From Rhodospirillaceae bacterium (lineage in GTDB: Bacteria; Pseudomonadota; Alphaproteobacteria; Thalassobaculales; Thalassobaculaceae): 64,000 nt of DNA. Position 1 is the stretch's first letter; the number at the start of each line of letters is the position of its first letter. The stretch lies in assembly GCA_018401495.1 (NCBI GenBank), contig JAGYJX010000011.1, forward strand, positions 124,001 to 188,000. Reading direction: 5' to 3'. The notes under the pieces were generated by a model. That model was not told the DNA's origin and did no database searches. It saw nothing but the letters and a program-made list of their open reading frames with translations. This document shows, piece after piece, positions 1 through 13,800 of this stretch. The translations under genes and the position numbers were made by a program.

Positions 1-3000
1 CGATCCAGCGCACCTGCGCGATCTCCGCCGGTATTCCGGCCGCCGTCAGGCCCGCCGGCTGCAGCGCCGCCGCGGCCTGGAAGACGGCGTCGAGGTCCAG
101 GACCAGACGGCGCGCCGGATCGCCCGCGGACGTCGCCTGCAGCGCCGCCTCGGCCAGGACACCGTCGCTACGGACCGCCGCGAGCCGCCGGAAGGAGCCG
201 CCGTAGTCGAGGCCGAGGGCGGCGAGGCCGCGATAGATCCCGTCGGGCTCGCAGTCGGTGCCGGCGGCCGGAGCGGGGATCGCCTCCAGCGCGTCGCCGC
301 CGGCGAGCCGGGCCGATGCCACGGCCTCGCCGGCAGCCTCCAGCCGGACCGCGCCGGCTTCGACCCGGCACTCCAGAACGACGGCCGGCCGGCCGGCCGT
401 TGGGCGCACCTGCCGAAGGAACCGGACATCGTCGAGCCCGCGGCGGTCGCGGCCGGCCAGCAGGACGACGGCGGCGGCGCCGGGCAGCAGCGGCCGACCA
501 TCGACGCGATGCTCCGCCAGCAGCGGGTCTCCGGCCTCGAACCGCATGTCGAGCCCGCGGGCCGGAGGTGCCGGCGCGGCCACCCCGGGTCCCGCCGTGT
601 CGGGCCAGATCCGCCGGCGCAGCAGCGGCCGGGCCGGCAGTCCGATCCGCCGCCCGGCCGACCCGACCGCCCGCCAGTCGACGGCGGCACCCGCGACCCA
701 GGATCGCAGCGCCGGTTGCAGCCCGCCCGACGCCGCCGGTGCCGCGGCGGCAACGGCCTCGTCGTCGGGAATTCGCAGGAGCAGTCCGTCGACCGCGCGG
801 CCGGCCCGCCAGTCCGACAGCATCCGCGCCGCCGCCGCGCCGCTGTCGGCGAGCAGCCCCAGCCGGGCGGCCAGCGGCTCGCGGCCGAGCTGCAGGCTGC
901 GCGCCAGGTCGGCCGAGGACACCGCGTCGGCGGCCGCCGCGAGCAGCGGCAGCAGGCCGTCCACCTCGGCCTCCAGCTGCGCCCGGTTGCGTCCGGAGAA
1001 CACGAAGCCGAACGGACCCTCGGCCGCGACCGGGAGCGGGCGGGCCGGCGGCTCCTCGACCAGCAGATGCGCGTTGGTGCCGCCGGCGCCGAACGAGCTG
1101 ATGCCGGCCAGTCGCGGCTCCTCACCCGGCTCCCAGCGCTCGGCCGCGGTCACCAGCCGCAGCCCTCCGGCGGCGGTCAGCGCCGGGCTCGGCCGGCCAT
1201 GCATCAGGGTCGGCGCCAGGGTGCCGTGCCGGAACTGCAGCAGCACACGGGCGAGGCCGGCCATCCCCGCGGCGGCCTCCAGGTGCCCGATCGCCGCCTT
1301 CACCGTGCCGAACGGCAACGGCTCGGCACGGGTGCCGGCGGCCCGCACGATGCCGTCGAGCTCGATCGGGTCGCCGAGCGCGGTGCCGGTGCCGTGCGCC
1401 TCCAGGAACCCCAGCCGGCCGGCCGGCACGCCGGCGAGGTCGAGGGCAGCCCGGATCGCCGCGGCCTGCGCCTCCGGGCTCGGCACGGTATAGCCGTTGG
1501 TCCGCCCGCCATGGGTGACCGCCGAGCCGCGGATCACGCCGCGGATCGGGTCGCCGTCCGCCAGTGCGGCGGCAAGCGGCTTCAGCACGACGATGGCGAC
1601 GCCCTCGCCGGGCACGTAGCCGCCGCCGCCCTCCGCGAAGCTCCGGCACAGCCCGTCGGTCGAGGCGAAGCGGCCGGCGCTGAGGCCGACATATTTCAGC
1701 GGATGCAGGCTGAGGTTGACCGCACCCGCCAGCGCCACCTGCGCCTCGCCGCTCCACAGCGTCCGGCACGCCATGTGGATCGCCGTGAGCGACGACGAAC
1801 AGGCGCTGTCCACCGCCAGGCTCGGGCCGTGCAGGTCGAGCCAGTAGGACAGCCGGTTGGCGATCGACCAGTAGGGTGCGGCCGCCGGCACCGGGTTGCC
1901 ACGCGCATGCTGCTCGGCGCCGATCAGCAGGTAGTCGCCATACATCACGCCGACATGCACCGAGCCGGCGCGGTCGGGATCCGGCGCCAGGGAGGCGCGG
2001 GTCATCCCGGCATCCTCCAGGGCGGCAGCGGCGACCTCGAGCACCAGGCGTTCCTGCGGGTCCATCCGCAGCGCGTCGGCCGGCGCGATGCCGAAATGCA
2101 GGGGATCGAACAGCTCGACACCGTCGATGAAGCCACCCCAGCGCGAATAGCTGCGCCCGGGCGTGCCGGGTCTCGGATCGTGAAAGCGCTCGACGTCCCA
2201 GCGGCCGGGCGGGATCTCGGTCACCGCGCTGCGGCCGTCGCGCAGCAGGGCCCAGAAGGCGTCCAGATCCGGTGCTCCGGGGAAGCGGCCGGCCATGCCG
2301 ACGATCGCGATCGGCTCGACGGTCCCGGCCGGCCGGGCCTCCACGCGCGACCGGACCGGCAGGACCGCCGGCGGCGGCGGCGATGGCGCAGGCGAAGGCT
2401 CCGTCACGGCATCCGCTGCCGCCCGGAGCGGCACGAGCGCGGCGAGGGCGGCGGCGACCGCGCCGATGGTCCGGTGCGCGTAGAACAGTGTCGGCGGCAC
2501 GCCGTCGAAGCGCGCCGCCAGCCGGTCGTTCAGCGCCATCACATGCATCGAGTCGAGGTCGAGATCCTCGATGCTCCGTTCGTCGGGCAGCCGGCCGGGC
2601 TCGAAACCGAGCACCTCGCCGAGCACCGCCCGCAGCGTCGCCGCGGCGTCGGTCGACACCCCGGGCTGCGGAGCACGCGGCTCCGGCGCGGCGGCAGCGA
2701 CGGGCGCGTCGACGACCGCCATTCCGCTCGCCGACCCGAAAGCCGCGGCGATGCGTTCGCCATCGCCGGCAGCGACGGCGATTCGCGGAACACCGGCCGC
2801 CAGCGCCCGGTCGAGCAGGGCAAGCCCCTCCTCCGGCGCGATCCAGCGGCTGCCGGTGGCGGCGCGCAGCCGGGCGTCGTCGGCGTCGCGGCCCCGCATG
2901 CCGCCGGTCCGCCAGAACGGCCAGTCCACGACGGTCAGCGGCAGGCCCTCGCGCTCGGCTAGGCTCCGCCATCGCCGCATTGGCCGCCGCGTACAGGCCC

Positions 3001-6000
3001 TGGCCGGCGTTGCCGAACACGGCGGCGAGGGATCCGAAAGCCAGGATCGAGACCACCGGCTCGGCCGCGGCTGCCGCCAGCAGTAGGCGCAGGGCGTCGA
3101 CCTTGGCGGCGAACACCGCCTCCAGGTTCGCCGGCCCGCGCGTCCGCAGCAGGCCGTCGCCGGTGACCGCGGCGGCATGCACGATGGCGTCCAGCCGGCC
3201 GAAGCGCGACCGGGCCGCCGCCACGGCGCGCGCGGCGCCCTCCGGCGTCGCCACGTCGGCCTCGACCGCCACCGCCCCGGTGCCGGCGAGTTCGCGCGCC
3301 AGATCGCTCAGCGCGCCGCCATCACGGCGGCCGGCGAAGACCAGGCGGGCGCCGCGGCCGGCCGCCAGATGCCGCGCGACGATCCGGCCGAGACCGCCGC
3401 CGGCGCCGGTCACCAGCACTACCGGGTTCTGCGGCAGCGGATCGGCGGCAGCACTCTCCGCCTTTCGCCAGACCCGGCCGAGCCGCCGGCCTGCGACGAT
3501 CCGGACATAATCCGGCCCGTCGCGACCAAGCTCGGCGCGCAGGGTCGCGGCGAGGTCGCCCCCTCCCCCGATGCCGCCCCCGATGCCGACGGCGCGGAGC
3601 CGGAGCTCGGGCGCCTCGTGCCGGAGCGTCGCGGCAATGCCTTCGAGCGCCGCCGCCTCCGGGCAGGGCCGGCCGTCGTCCACCGCCGCCCGCAGCACCG
3701 ACAGCGGCACCCCCGGCAGCGCCCGCATCCACCCCGCCAGCAGCGGCAGCACATCGGCCGCGGCGCGCGCCGGCGCGCCGGTCGCCAGGCCGCGCAGGTC
3801 GATCAGCGCCGCCGGCCGCGGGTCGAGCCCGGCCAAGCCCGCCGCCCAGCCGGCGCCGTCCTCCGGCGCGCGGACGACCCTGCCCTCGAAGCCGTGCGGC
3901 ACCTGCTGTCCCTGCCGCACCACCACGGCGACCTCGCCCGCTGCGCGGACGGCAGCGGCCGGCGGCAGCACCCGCCAGGCGGCCTCGAACGCCAGCAGGC
4001 CGCCGTCCGCCGCGACGGCCGGCCGGCGGACCAGGGCGACCGCCAATCCCTCGAGCCGGGCCAGCACGCCGCCTGCCGCGTCGGTCAGCGCGATGTCCAG
4101 GACCGGCCGATCCGGGTCGCCGCCCGTGCGCTCGGTGACCACGGCGAGCTGGACATCCCCCGGATCGCCGGTCAGCCGGGCGCTCGCCAGCCCGGCCGGG
4201 ATCACCGTGACGGCGGCTCCGGCGAGCCGGTCCAAGGCCAGCCCGACCGCCGCCTGGATGGCGCCGTCGAGGACCGCGGGATGCCAGCCGAAGCCGTCCT
4301 CCCCCGGCCGGCGCAGCCGGGCCACCACCCGGCCGTCAGCGACCGCGAGGCCGTCGATGCTCCGGAACGCCGGACCGTAGTCGAAGCCGACCGCGGCCAG
4401 CAGCGGGTACACGGCGTCGGCGGCCACCGGCCGGCCGGCCGGCTGGACGTCGAGCGTCCCGGATGCCGCGACGGAAGCACCGCGCAACAGGGCGCGCGCG
4501 GCCGGCCCGCCATCGGCGTCGAGCAGCACGGCGGCCCAGCCTCCGGCACCGTCCGGCTCCACGGCCACCACCGCCTCGGCCGCCCGGTCGACCGGAACCG
4601 GGCGCAGAAACCCGACCTCCGCGAGCTCCAGCCCGTCCGTCCGCAGGGCGAGCCGGCCAGCCTCCAGGAACGCCAGCAGGATGGCGGCCGCCGCCAGGAT
4701 CGGCCGGCCGGCGTTGCGATGGTCGGCGAGGCCGGGCCAACCGGCCGTCCCGGACAGCCGGAAGCGCAGGCCGTGGGCGTCCGACAAGTTCTCGGCGATC
4801 AACGGGTGCAGCACCGCGGCCGCAGGCGCTGGCGGGCGCACCGGCGACTGCGCGAAGGCACGGCGGTCGAACGGCGTACCGGGCAGGTGAACGCGGCCGC
4901 GCTCGGCCGGCGGAAACAGCGGCGCCAGCGCCGGGTTGCCGCCGGCCAGGAAGTCGGCGACCGGCCCGTCGGCCTCCGCGACCGACATCGCCGCGAGAGT
5001 GGGAAGGCCGGCGGCCACGGCTCGAAGCGCCTCGACCAGTTCCTCGCAGCCTTCGACGCGCAGCGCCAGGCGATGTTCGCCATGGGTCCGGCCGACCGCC
5101 AGGGTGAAGGCGATCCACGGCAGCGGGCCGGCGCCCGCGGCGACGGCGTCGGCCAGCTCGGCCGCCCGCCGCCGCAGCTGTTCCGGGCTGCGCGCCGACA
5201 GCAGGATCCGGCGCGGCCCCGGCGCGAAGCGCGGCTCTGGCCGGTCCGGGGGCTGCGCCAGCACCGCGTGGGCGTTGGTGCCGCTGAAGCCAAAGGAGCT
5301 GACGGCGGCGATGCGGGACCCTCCGTCCGGCGCGCTCCATGGCTCGGCACGCACCGGCACCCGGAAGCGCCCGGCGGTGAGGTCCAGCTCGGGGTTGGCG
5401 TGCTCGAAATGCAGGCTCGGCGGGATGACGCCGAGCCGCACCGCCAGGGCCGCCTTGATGAAGCCGGCGATACCGGCGGCGGTCAGGGTGTGGCCGATGT
5501 TACTCTTGACCGAGCCGATCGGCGTGGGCCGCCCGGACGGGCCGTAGGCGCGGGCCAGCGCATTCACCTCGATCGGGTCGCCGAGGCGGGTGCCGGTGCC
5601 ATGCGCCTCGACCAGGCCGACCGCCGCCGGGTCCAGGCCGTGCCGCGACATCACCCGGCGGATCAGCGCGGTCTGCGCCGGCCCGCTCGGCGCGGTGATG
5701 CCGCTGGTGCGGCCGTCCTGGTTGACCCCGGAGCCCTTGAGCACCGCGATCACCGCATCACCGTCGGCCAGGGCGCGGTCGAGGCGCTTGAGCACCACCA
5801 CCCCCATGCCCTCGCCGGGCACGAAGCCGTCGGCGCCGGCGTCGAAGGCGCGGCAGCGGCCGGTCGGCGAGGCCATGCCGCTGTCGGACAGGAAGGCGTG
5901 CAGGCGCGGCCCGCGCATCAGGATCGAGACCCCGCCGGCCAGCGCCATGTCGAGGTCGCCGTCCATCACCGCCCGTGCAGCCAAGTGGACCGCCACCAGC

Positions 6001-7852
6001 GAGGACGAGCAGGCGGTGTCGATCGGCAGCGCCGCCCCCTTCAGGTCGAGCAGATAGGCCAGCCGCGCCGACAGGATGGCGTTGGAATCGCCGAGCGACG
6101 AGCGGGCGTCGGCGCGGTCGCGGCCGTAACCGTCGGGAGCCACCCCGACGAACAGCCCGACGGCGCGCCCCTCCAGCTCCTCCCGGCCGTATCCGGCATC
6201 CTCCAGCGCCTGCCACGCCCCTTCCAGGAACACCCGCTGCTGCGGGCTCATGGCGGCGGCCTCGGCCGGGGTCAGCCGGAAGGCATCGGGGTCGAACAGG
6301 TCATGGTCGTCGAGGAAGCCGCCCCAGCGACCGATGCTCCTGCCGGCGCCGCGCCCGTCGTCTAGGCCGTCGCGCCAGTCCCGGCGCTCGGCCGGGACCT
6401 CGGTCACGGAGTCGACGCCGTCGACCAGGTTGCGCCAGAATTGCTGCCGGTCCGCGGCACCGGGAAACCGGCAGGCGATGCCGATCACGGCGACGTCGGT
6501 GTCGGCGGCATCGGTGCCGGCAACGTCAATGTCAGCCACGGCGGCGATCGCCGGTGGCGGCGACGGGCCGGTCGCGGCGGGGGTGACGGACGGCTTCGCG
6601 CCGAGCGCCGCGACGTGGGCGGTCAGGGCGACGACGGTAGCGTGGTCGTACAGTGCCGACGGCGGCAGGGCGACGCCGAACCGTTCGGTCAGTGCCGCCG
6701 CCAGTTGCCCGGCGACGATGGAATCGACTCCGAGCTCGGCGAACGGCCGGCCGGGGTCGATCTCGCCGGGATCCAGGCCGAGGACGTCCGCGACCGCGGC
6801 GGTCACCGCTCCGGTGACCGCCGGCGCATCGGCTGCCGGAGCCACCGCCGTGAGCCGGTCGGCGATCAACAGCGCCTGGAATCCGTCCCCGTCGCCGTCG
6901 GCCGCATCCCAGCCGATCGCCACCGGCTCGCCCAAGCCGGCGGCGGTCATCACGGCCCGCCAGCGCGCCACGTCGAGCAGCGGGGCATGCCGCAGCCGGC
7001 GGCCGGGATCAGCAAAGCGCCACCAGCCGTCCAGCAGCCCGAAGGTCATGGTGGTGAACAGGCTCGGCCGGGTGATCTCGTTCACCAGCGCGATCCCGCC
7101 CGGCGCCAGCATGGCCGCGACATGGCCGACGCTGTCGGCGATCCGGGCGGTCGCGTGCAGGACGTTGGTGGCGATCACGATGTCGGCGGATCCGGCCGCG
7201 AAGCCCTGGCCGGCGGGATCCCGCTCGATGTCGAGGACCGCGAAGCGCAGCTCCGGGCCGGCGACGGCCGAGAAGCGCCGGCGGCCATGAGCGAGGAAGC
7301 CGGGCGAAACGTCGGTGTAGGCGTAGTCGACCGCCACGCCGGCGCGCGCGAGCGCCGGCAGCACGTGCCGGGTGGTGCCGCCGGTCCCGGCGCCGATCTC
7401 CACCACGCGGACCGGGCGGCGTCCGGCGGCGGCCAGGGCGACCGCCGCCCGCGCCGCCGCCTCGGCCAGCCGGGCGTTGAAGCGGTCCGACCATTCGGTG
7501 CCGTCGTAGAGCGGTGCCACCAGGTCCATCGTTCCCCGGGGGAACAGCAGGTCGGTCCCTGCCACCTCGCCGGCCAGCACCGACGGCAGCGCCCGGCCGC
7601 ATCGCAGCAGCAGCGCCACATGCGGATCCAGGGCCGGCTCCGCGTCGCGAATTCGCCGCGCCGTTGCGTCGACGTCCGCCGCCGCACCGGCGGTGCGCTC
7701 GGCGAGCGCGGCGTCAGGGCCGCGGCGAGCCGGGCGTGGCGCGGCATCGCGGTCGCGGCGGCGAAGGACTGCCGGGCGGTAGCCACGAGGGCGTCGGCCA
7801 GCAGCGCCCGTGCCAGCGGCTCCAGGATGGCGAAGGGATCGCGGCCGCTCAT
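1..7852 (-). CDS. trans-AT PKS A2 (MT-ACP-KS-DH-KR-ACP-KS-DH...), 3' part beyond window
   Basis: Modular polyketide synthase; only the N-terminal part is in the window. Domains in order with approximate positions: C-methyltransferase (7560-6850, SAM motif VEIGAGTGG near 7390), ACP (LGVDSI near 6730), KS (6510-5230, DTACSSSL, EAHGTGT and KSNIGH all present), DH (HxxxG near 4720 but Ala where HxxxGxxxxP has Pro; DGAIQ present), KR (TGAGGGLG near 3400; catalytic Ser/Tyr in GSLAAVFGNAGQGLY), ACP (LDLDSM near 2555), KS (2300-1060, DSACSSSL), DH (HRVDGRPLLP near 515; DAVFQ near 85), then off the left edge. No AT domain, so extender units come in trans. The ATG overlaps the A1 stop (ATGA) and follows GGAGG by 7 nt. 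The methyltransferase-ACP completes a module whose KS ends A1. Single-base frameshifts near 7703-7711 (base missing) and 2962-2968 (base extra) need repair. Confidence 0.93.
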
Positions 7853-10800
7853 TCGCCGGCCTCCGCGTAGAGCGGACGGTCGAGGTCGTTGGCGATCCGC
7901 GCGCTGAGCCGCAGTGTCTCGACGGCGGGCGCCGGCTGGCGCCGCTCGGCCGGCCAGCAGCGGCGGCGGTCGAACCGGTAGGTGGGCAGCCGGATGCGCC
8001 GCGCGCCGAGCCCGTCGAACACCGAGGCCCAGTCGGCCGGCCGGCCGGCCAGGAAATCGCCGAGCGGTCCGGTCGCGGCGGCGTCCGGCGTTTCCTGCGC
8101 GAGCGTCCGGAGCAGGTCGGCGCGGCTGCGGACGAACGCCGCCCAGCGATGCCGCATGGCCTTCCTGCCGGTCGCCAGGGTGTGGGCGATGTCGGCCAGG
8201 GCGGCGTCGCGGCCGGCCCCGTCGAGCCAGGCGGCCAGCGTCCGGCGCGTCGCCGCGAGTGCCGTGGGCGACGCCGCCGACAGCACCACCGGCAAGGCCG
8301 TCCCCTCGCCGGCGCCGCCGCCGGCCGGGCGCGCCGGCGCCTCCTCGACCACTACATGGGCGTTGGTGCCGCCGAAGCCGAAGGCGCTCACCCGGCGCGG
8401 CGCGGCGCATCGGCCGGCCAGGGCTCAGCGCGCGCCTGCGCCGTGAACCGGCCGCCGAGCCCGTCGATCAGCGGATTCGGCCGCGCCACGTGGAGGGTCG
8501 GCGGCAGCACGCCGTGCTCCAGCGCCAGCATGGCCTTGGCGAGGCCGGCGGCACCGGCCGCCGGCAGCGCGTGGCCGATGTTGGACTTGACGGATCCGAC
8601 CCGCCAGCCGCCGGCGGGCGGTGCCGCGGCGGCGAAGGCGGCGGCCAGCGCCTCCATCTCGATCGGATCGCCGAGCCGCGTGCCGGTGCCGTGCAGCTCG
8701 ACCAGGCGGACGCCCGACGGGTCGACGCCGCCGGCGCCGTACAGCGAGGCGAGCAGCGCATGCTGGGCGGCACCGTTCGGCGCGGTGATGCCGTTGCTGG
8801 CGCCGTCCTGGTTGACGCCCGAGGCGCGGATCACCGCGCGAACCGGATCGCCGTCCCGCAGCGCGTCGGCGAGGCGCCGCAGCACGAACATCGCGACGCC
8901 CTCGCCCGGAACGAAGCCGTCTGCACCAGCGTCGAGCGCCCGGCAGCGGCCGCCGGGCGACAACATCCCCGCACTCGCCGCGGCGACGTAGAAGCCGGGC
9001 GTGGTCATGACCGCGACGCCCCCGGCCAGCGCCATATCGCAGGCGCCGGCGCGCAGGCTCTCGACCGCCTGGTGCACCGCGACCAGGGCGGACGAGCATG
9101 CGGTGTCGATGCTGAGGGCCGGGCCGCGCAGGTCGAGATGATAGGCGACCCGCGCCGCGGTCATCGACGCGGCACTGCCCATGAAGGCGTGCACGTCGGA
9201 CGGTGCTCCGGCGGCACGCAACCGGCCCTGGTAGTCGCCGGTGACCGTGCCGACGAAGACGCCGGTGCGCGAGCCGGGCAGATCCGGGCCGGATCGCGCC
9301 GCATCCTCGAGGGCGCGCCAACACTCCTCCAGGAGGATCCGCTGCTGCGGATCCATTGCTGCGGCCTCGGCCGGCGACAGCCCGAAGAACAGCGGATCGA
9401 ACAGCTCGACATCGGCGAGGAAGCCGCCGTCCGGGCAGTCCGTCCGGCCGGCCGGCGCCGGCGACGCGGCGAGCACTGCGCGATGATCCCAGCGCTCGGC
9501 CGGCACCGGCCCGACGCTGTCGCGACCGGCGGCGATGGCGGCCCAGAAGGCATCGAGGTCGCCCGCCCCCGGGAACCGCCCGGAGGCGCCAACGATGGCG
9601 ATCGCCGAGTCGGCCCCGCGATCGGCGGACGGGCTCTGCGGGTGGCGCGCGACCGGCGCCGGTCGGATTGCCGGGGGTCCGGTGCGCAGCGCCTGCGGCG
9701 CGAGCGCCGCCAGGTGCACGGCGAGTTGCCGGACCGTCGGGTTCGAGAACAGCACCGTCGGCTTCAGCTCGATCCCGAGGCGGCGTGCGAGTGCCGCCAC
9801 CACGTCGACGCTGAGCAGCGAGTCCGTACCCATGTCGGCGAAGGCGCGGTCAGGACGCACCTCGTGGGCCGGCATTTCCAGCGCTTCCACCAGCGCCTCG
9901 ACCACCAGCGCCTCGGCGGCGGCGGCCAGCTCGCCCTCCCCGGCCTCGGACGCGCCCGGTGCGGGCTCCTCACGGCGCGCCGCACGCGCCCGCAGCAGCG
10001 GATTGCGCGTCTCAGCCGGCACCGGCGGCCGCGAAGCTCGCGAAGCGGCGGCCGGCCGCGCGATCACGATGCCGTGGCGCCGGCCGTCGATGATCTCGAC
10101 CTCGGGAAATCCCGCCGCCGCCAGCGCCTCGCGCCACAGTCCGGCATCCAGGAGCGGCGAATGCGGCAGCCGCGCATCGGTCGCCACCCACCAGCCGTCC
10201 AGCAGCCCGAAGGTCACCGTCACGAAGTCGTGCGGCGCCATCATCTCGTAGAGCACCAGGGTGCCGCCCGGCCGCAGCAGCGACCGCGCGGTCGCCAGGC
10301 TGTCGGCGATCGACGGCGTGGCGTGGATGACGTTGGCGCCGACCACCACGTCGTAGCCTCCGGGCTCCAGTCCCTGGCCGCCGGCGGGCCGGCCGATGTC
10401 GAGCAGGCCGGTGCCGAACCACGGGCGGCCGATGGCGAAGCGGCGCTCCGCCGCCCGGCAGAACCCCAGGGACAGGTCGGTGAACCGGTATGAGGACACC
10501 CCGCCGATCCGGTCGAGCTTCGACAGCAGAGCGGCGGTCAGGCTGCCGGTACCGGCCCCGAACTCCAGGATCGAGCCGCGCCCGCCGCCCGGCACCGCCG
10601 CCGCCACGGCGTCGGCGGCGCGGTCGTTGAAGGCGTCGACCATGGGGTTGCCGGTATACATCGGCGCCACGAGGTCGAGGCTACCGCCGGGGAACAGCAC
10701 ATCGGTGGCCGGCCGGTCGTCCCGCAGCACCGCGCCGTAGGCGGACAGACAGGCGTCCAGCAGGCCGAGATGCGCCCGATAGGCCGGCCGGGCCGCGAGC

Positions 10801-13800
10801 AGCGCCGCACGCCCGGCCAGCAGCACCGCCGCGTCCGGCGCGGCGCGGCGGACCACCAGGCCGCCCGGCTCCGCGCCGAGGGTCCCGTCGCACACCAGCA
10901 TGTCGACCAGGGCGTCGACCAGGCGTCCGTGGCGCGGCGCCGGTGCCAGCCGATCCTCCAGCGCTCCCAACCGGAAGCGCTCTCCCGGAGCGCCGAGCAC
11001 GCCCTGGCCGGCCAGCCAGCGGGCGATCTCGCCGCGGGCGATCCGGTCGAGCGCCTCGTATTCGCCCAAGGCGTCCTCGATGCCGTTGACCGGCCCGGCG
11101 GCAACAGGAACTGCGTCGGGGGCCGCGGGCGCATCCTCGACGGCGCCGATCTCGCGGAGGGCCTGCTCGCCGGCCTTGAGGACGAGGACCTGGCCGCCGA
11201 ACTCCGCCGCGGTGACCACCCGGTCGATCGCGTCGAGGCCCTCCGCCGCGGAGATCGGCTCAACGCCCGAGCGCGCCAGCCGGTCGCGGTAGTCCGGCGT
11301 GGCAACCCGGCCGACCTCCCCCCAGAACCCCCAGTTGACGATCCGCACCGGCCGTCCCTCGGCGGCGACGCGGCGACCGAGGGCGTCCTTCACCAGGCAA
11401 CCCGCCACATAGTTCGCCTGCCCGGCCATGGCGGCGAAGGAATTGGCCGAGGAGAACAGCAGGAGCCGGTCGAGCGGATCGTCACGGGTCGCCCGGGCGA
11501 GTGCTGCGGTTCCCGCGGCCTTGACGGCGAAGGCCCGGGCGAAGGTCTCGTCGTCCAGGCCGTCGAGTGCGCGGTCCTGCATCACGATGGCCGAGTGGAT
11601 CGCGGTGTGGATCGGCCCGAACCGGTCGCGGCCGACCGCGAGCGCCGCCGCCAGCACCGCCGGATCCGCGGCGTCGGCCGAAGCGTAGACCGCCTGCCCG
11701 CCAGCCGCCTCGATGCGGGCGAGGAGCGCGAGGATACCGTCGGTCTCCGCCGACCTGCCGACCAGGGTCAGCCGCGCCCGGTGCCGGGCGGCGAGGCGCT
11801 CGGCCAGGGCCGCGCCGATCCCGCCGGCACCGCCGACGATCGCCACATGACCGCCCGGCCGCCACGCCGGCCTCGGCGCAGGCGGCAGCGCACGCCGCTC
11901 CAGTCTCGCGACGAGCCGGACGAGATCGCCCGCACGCCATCGAAGCGCCACCTCCCGGCCCTTCGCGTCGCCGGGATCCGCCAACGCCAGGTCGACCGCC
12001 GCATCGCCCGGGTTCGCCGGCAGATCGACGCAGGCGACCCGCCAGCGCCGGCATTCGCGCGCGGCGACGCGCACGATCCCGAGCATCCCGGCGACCGCCG
12101 GATCCGACGGGTCGCCGTCGTCGACATCCAGGGCCGCCTCGGAGATGGCGAGGATCCGCAATGGATCGAGAAGCGCCGAGCGCTTGAGCGCCCGCAGCAC
12201 CGCCAACAGGCCGAGCGGCGGCGCAAGGCCGTCGCCGCCGGCGCCCGCCAGGACGAGCACCAGGCAGCCGGCCTCCCGCACCGCGCCGGCCAGCGCCTGT
12301 GCCGCGTCCTCGTCGCCAGGCCGGGGCATCGCCGCGACCCGGCTCTCCGCAATGCGGCCTGCGAGACGGCCGGCCAGCGGGCCGGTGCCGTCGGCGGCCA
12401 GCACCACCGCCCGCACCGGCGGTGCCGCCGGCTCCACCGCCGGCGGCCGCCACACCGGCACGAAGGCCCAGTCGCCGATCCCGGTTTCCGGTGCCGAGAC
12501 GGGTGCCGCGACCGGGTCGGCGGCCGCCGCGACGCGCCGTGGAACACCGAGCGGCCGGGCCACCAGCCCCGAGACCGACGCCAGGGGCCGGCCGTCGGCG
12601 GTCAGGATCGCGGCGTCGAAGCGGCGCACCGGGTCGCCAGTCACCGCCGGCACCGGCCGTGCCACGATCCGCGCCGCCCGGCGCCAGTCGCGCGCCGCCT
12701 CCGGCGCCAAGTCGATCCGCGCGGCGCTGAACGGCACCAGCGTCGGCGCCGGCCCGCCATCGGCCGGCAGGGTCGAAGCCGCGGCGACCTGCAGTGCCGC
12801 GTCGAGCAGCGGCGGCGGCAGCGGCCAGTCCGCGAAGCCGGTGCCGATCACCGCTATGTCGAGTTCGGCGACCGCGCCGTGCGGCGAGACCCGCACCGAG
12901 CGGATCGGTCGGTAGTCGGCGCGGTAGTCGAGTCCGGTCTCCAGAAGGCGGTCGTACAGCGCCTCGGCGCTCCACTCCTGGCCATCCTCCGGCACCGGCA
13001 GCGCCAGCGGGTCGCCGGTCGGCTCGATCCGGCCGCGGCAGGCCAGCCCGTCGGGTCCGGCGATCTCGAAGCCGATGTTGCGCTCGCAGGCCACCAGCGC
13101 GATCCGCGCCTCGACCGGGCCGTCGGCGGCGGCCAGGGGCCGCAGCCACACGATGTCGCGGACCCGCCGGCATGCGCCGAAGCCCGCGGCCTCGGCGGCA
13201 CGCAGGGCGGCCAGGGCCGAGGCGACGCCCGGCAGGGTCGGGCGCCCGCGCACCCGGTGCAGGTCGATCACCGGCGACCCCGCCGGCAAGTGCAGCCGGT
13301 GGCCGTCATCGGCAGGGGCGATCCCGGTCGGCGAGCGCCCCGGCAGCACCGGCCCGTCGGCGGGAATCGGGATCGGCCGCGGCGCGCCGTCCACCCAATA
13401 GGAGTCCCCGTTGAACGGATAGCCCGGCAGTGCTACGCGGCGCCGGCCCGACCCCAGCGATGCGGCGACCCGTTCCCAGGCGGCCGGATCGGCGATCGCC
13501 GCCGCCCCCTGCCCGATGCTGCGCAGGCCGGCCACGGCTTCCGCGACGGTCGCGGCCTCGACCGACGCCATGTGCTCGAAGCGGACCCGTCCCACCGCCA
13601 GGGTGAAGGCGACGTCGGCGAGCAGGGCCCGCGGATCCGCCTCGGTCGCCGCCAGCGCCTCGATGCGGGCCGCCAGCCGCTCGGCCAGAGCCGGCAGCCG
13701 GTCGGGTGTGCGCGCCGACAGCAGTAGCGACAGCCGGCCGGCGGGCGCCGCCGCGCGAGGCGGCCGCACGGGGCCTGCTCGACCACCACATGGGCGTTGG

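Noticed and set aside
509..2962. 817-codon open frame on the plus strand
   Set aside because: It lies opposite the KS-ACP-KR region of PKS A2 and has an Arg/Gly/Gln-rich, low-complexity translation; it is the antisense shadow of a GC-rich gene.
3177..6365. 1062-codon plus-strand open frame
   Set aside because: Antisense to KR, DH and KS of A2, which have clear catalytic motifs; no recognisable domain.
7914..13727. Two long plus-strand open frames (7914-10493, 10770-13727)
   Set aside because: Antisense shadows of PKS A1; composition is dominated by Arg, Gly, Gln and Asp.
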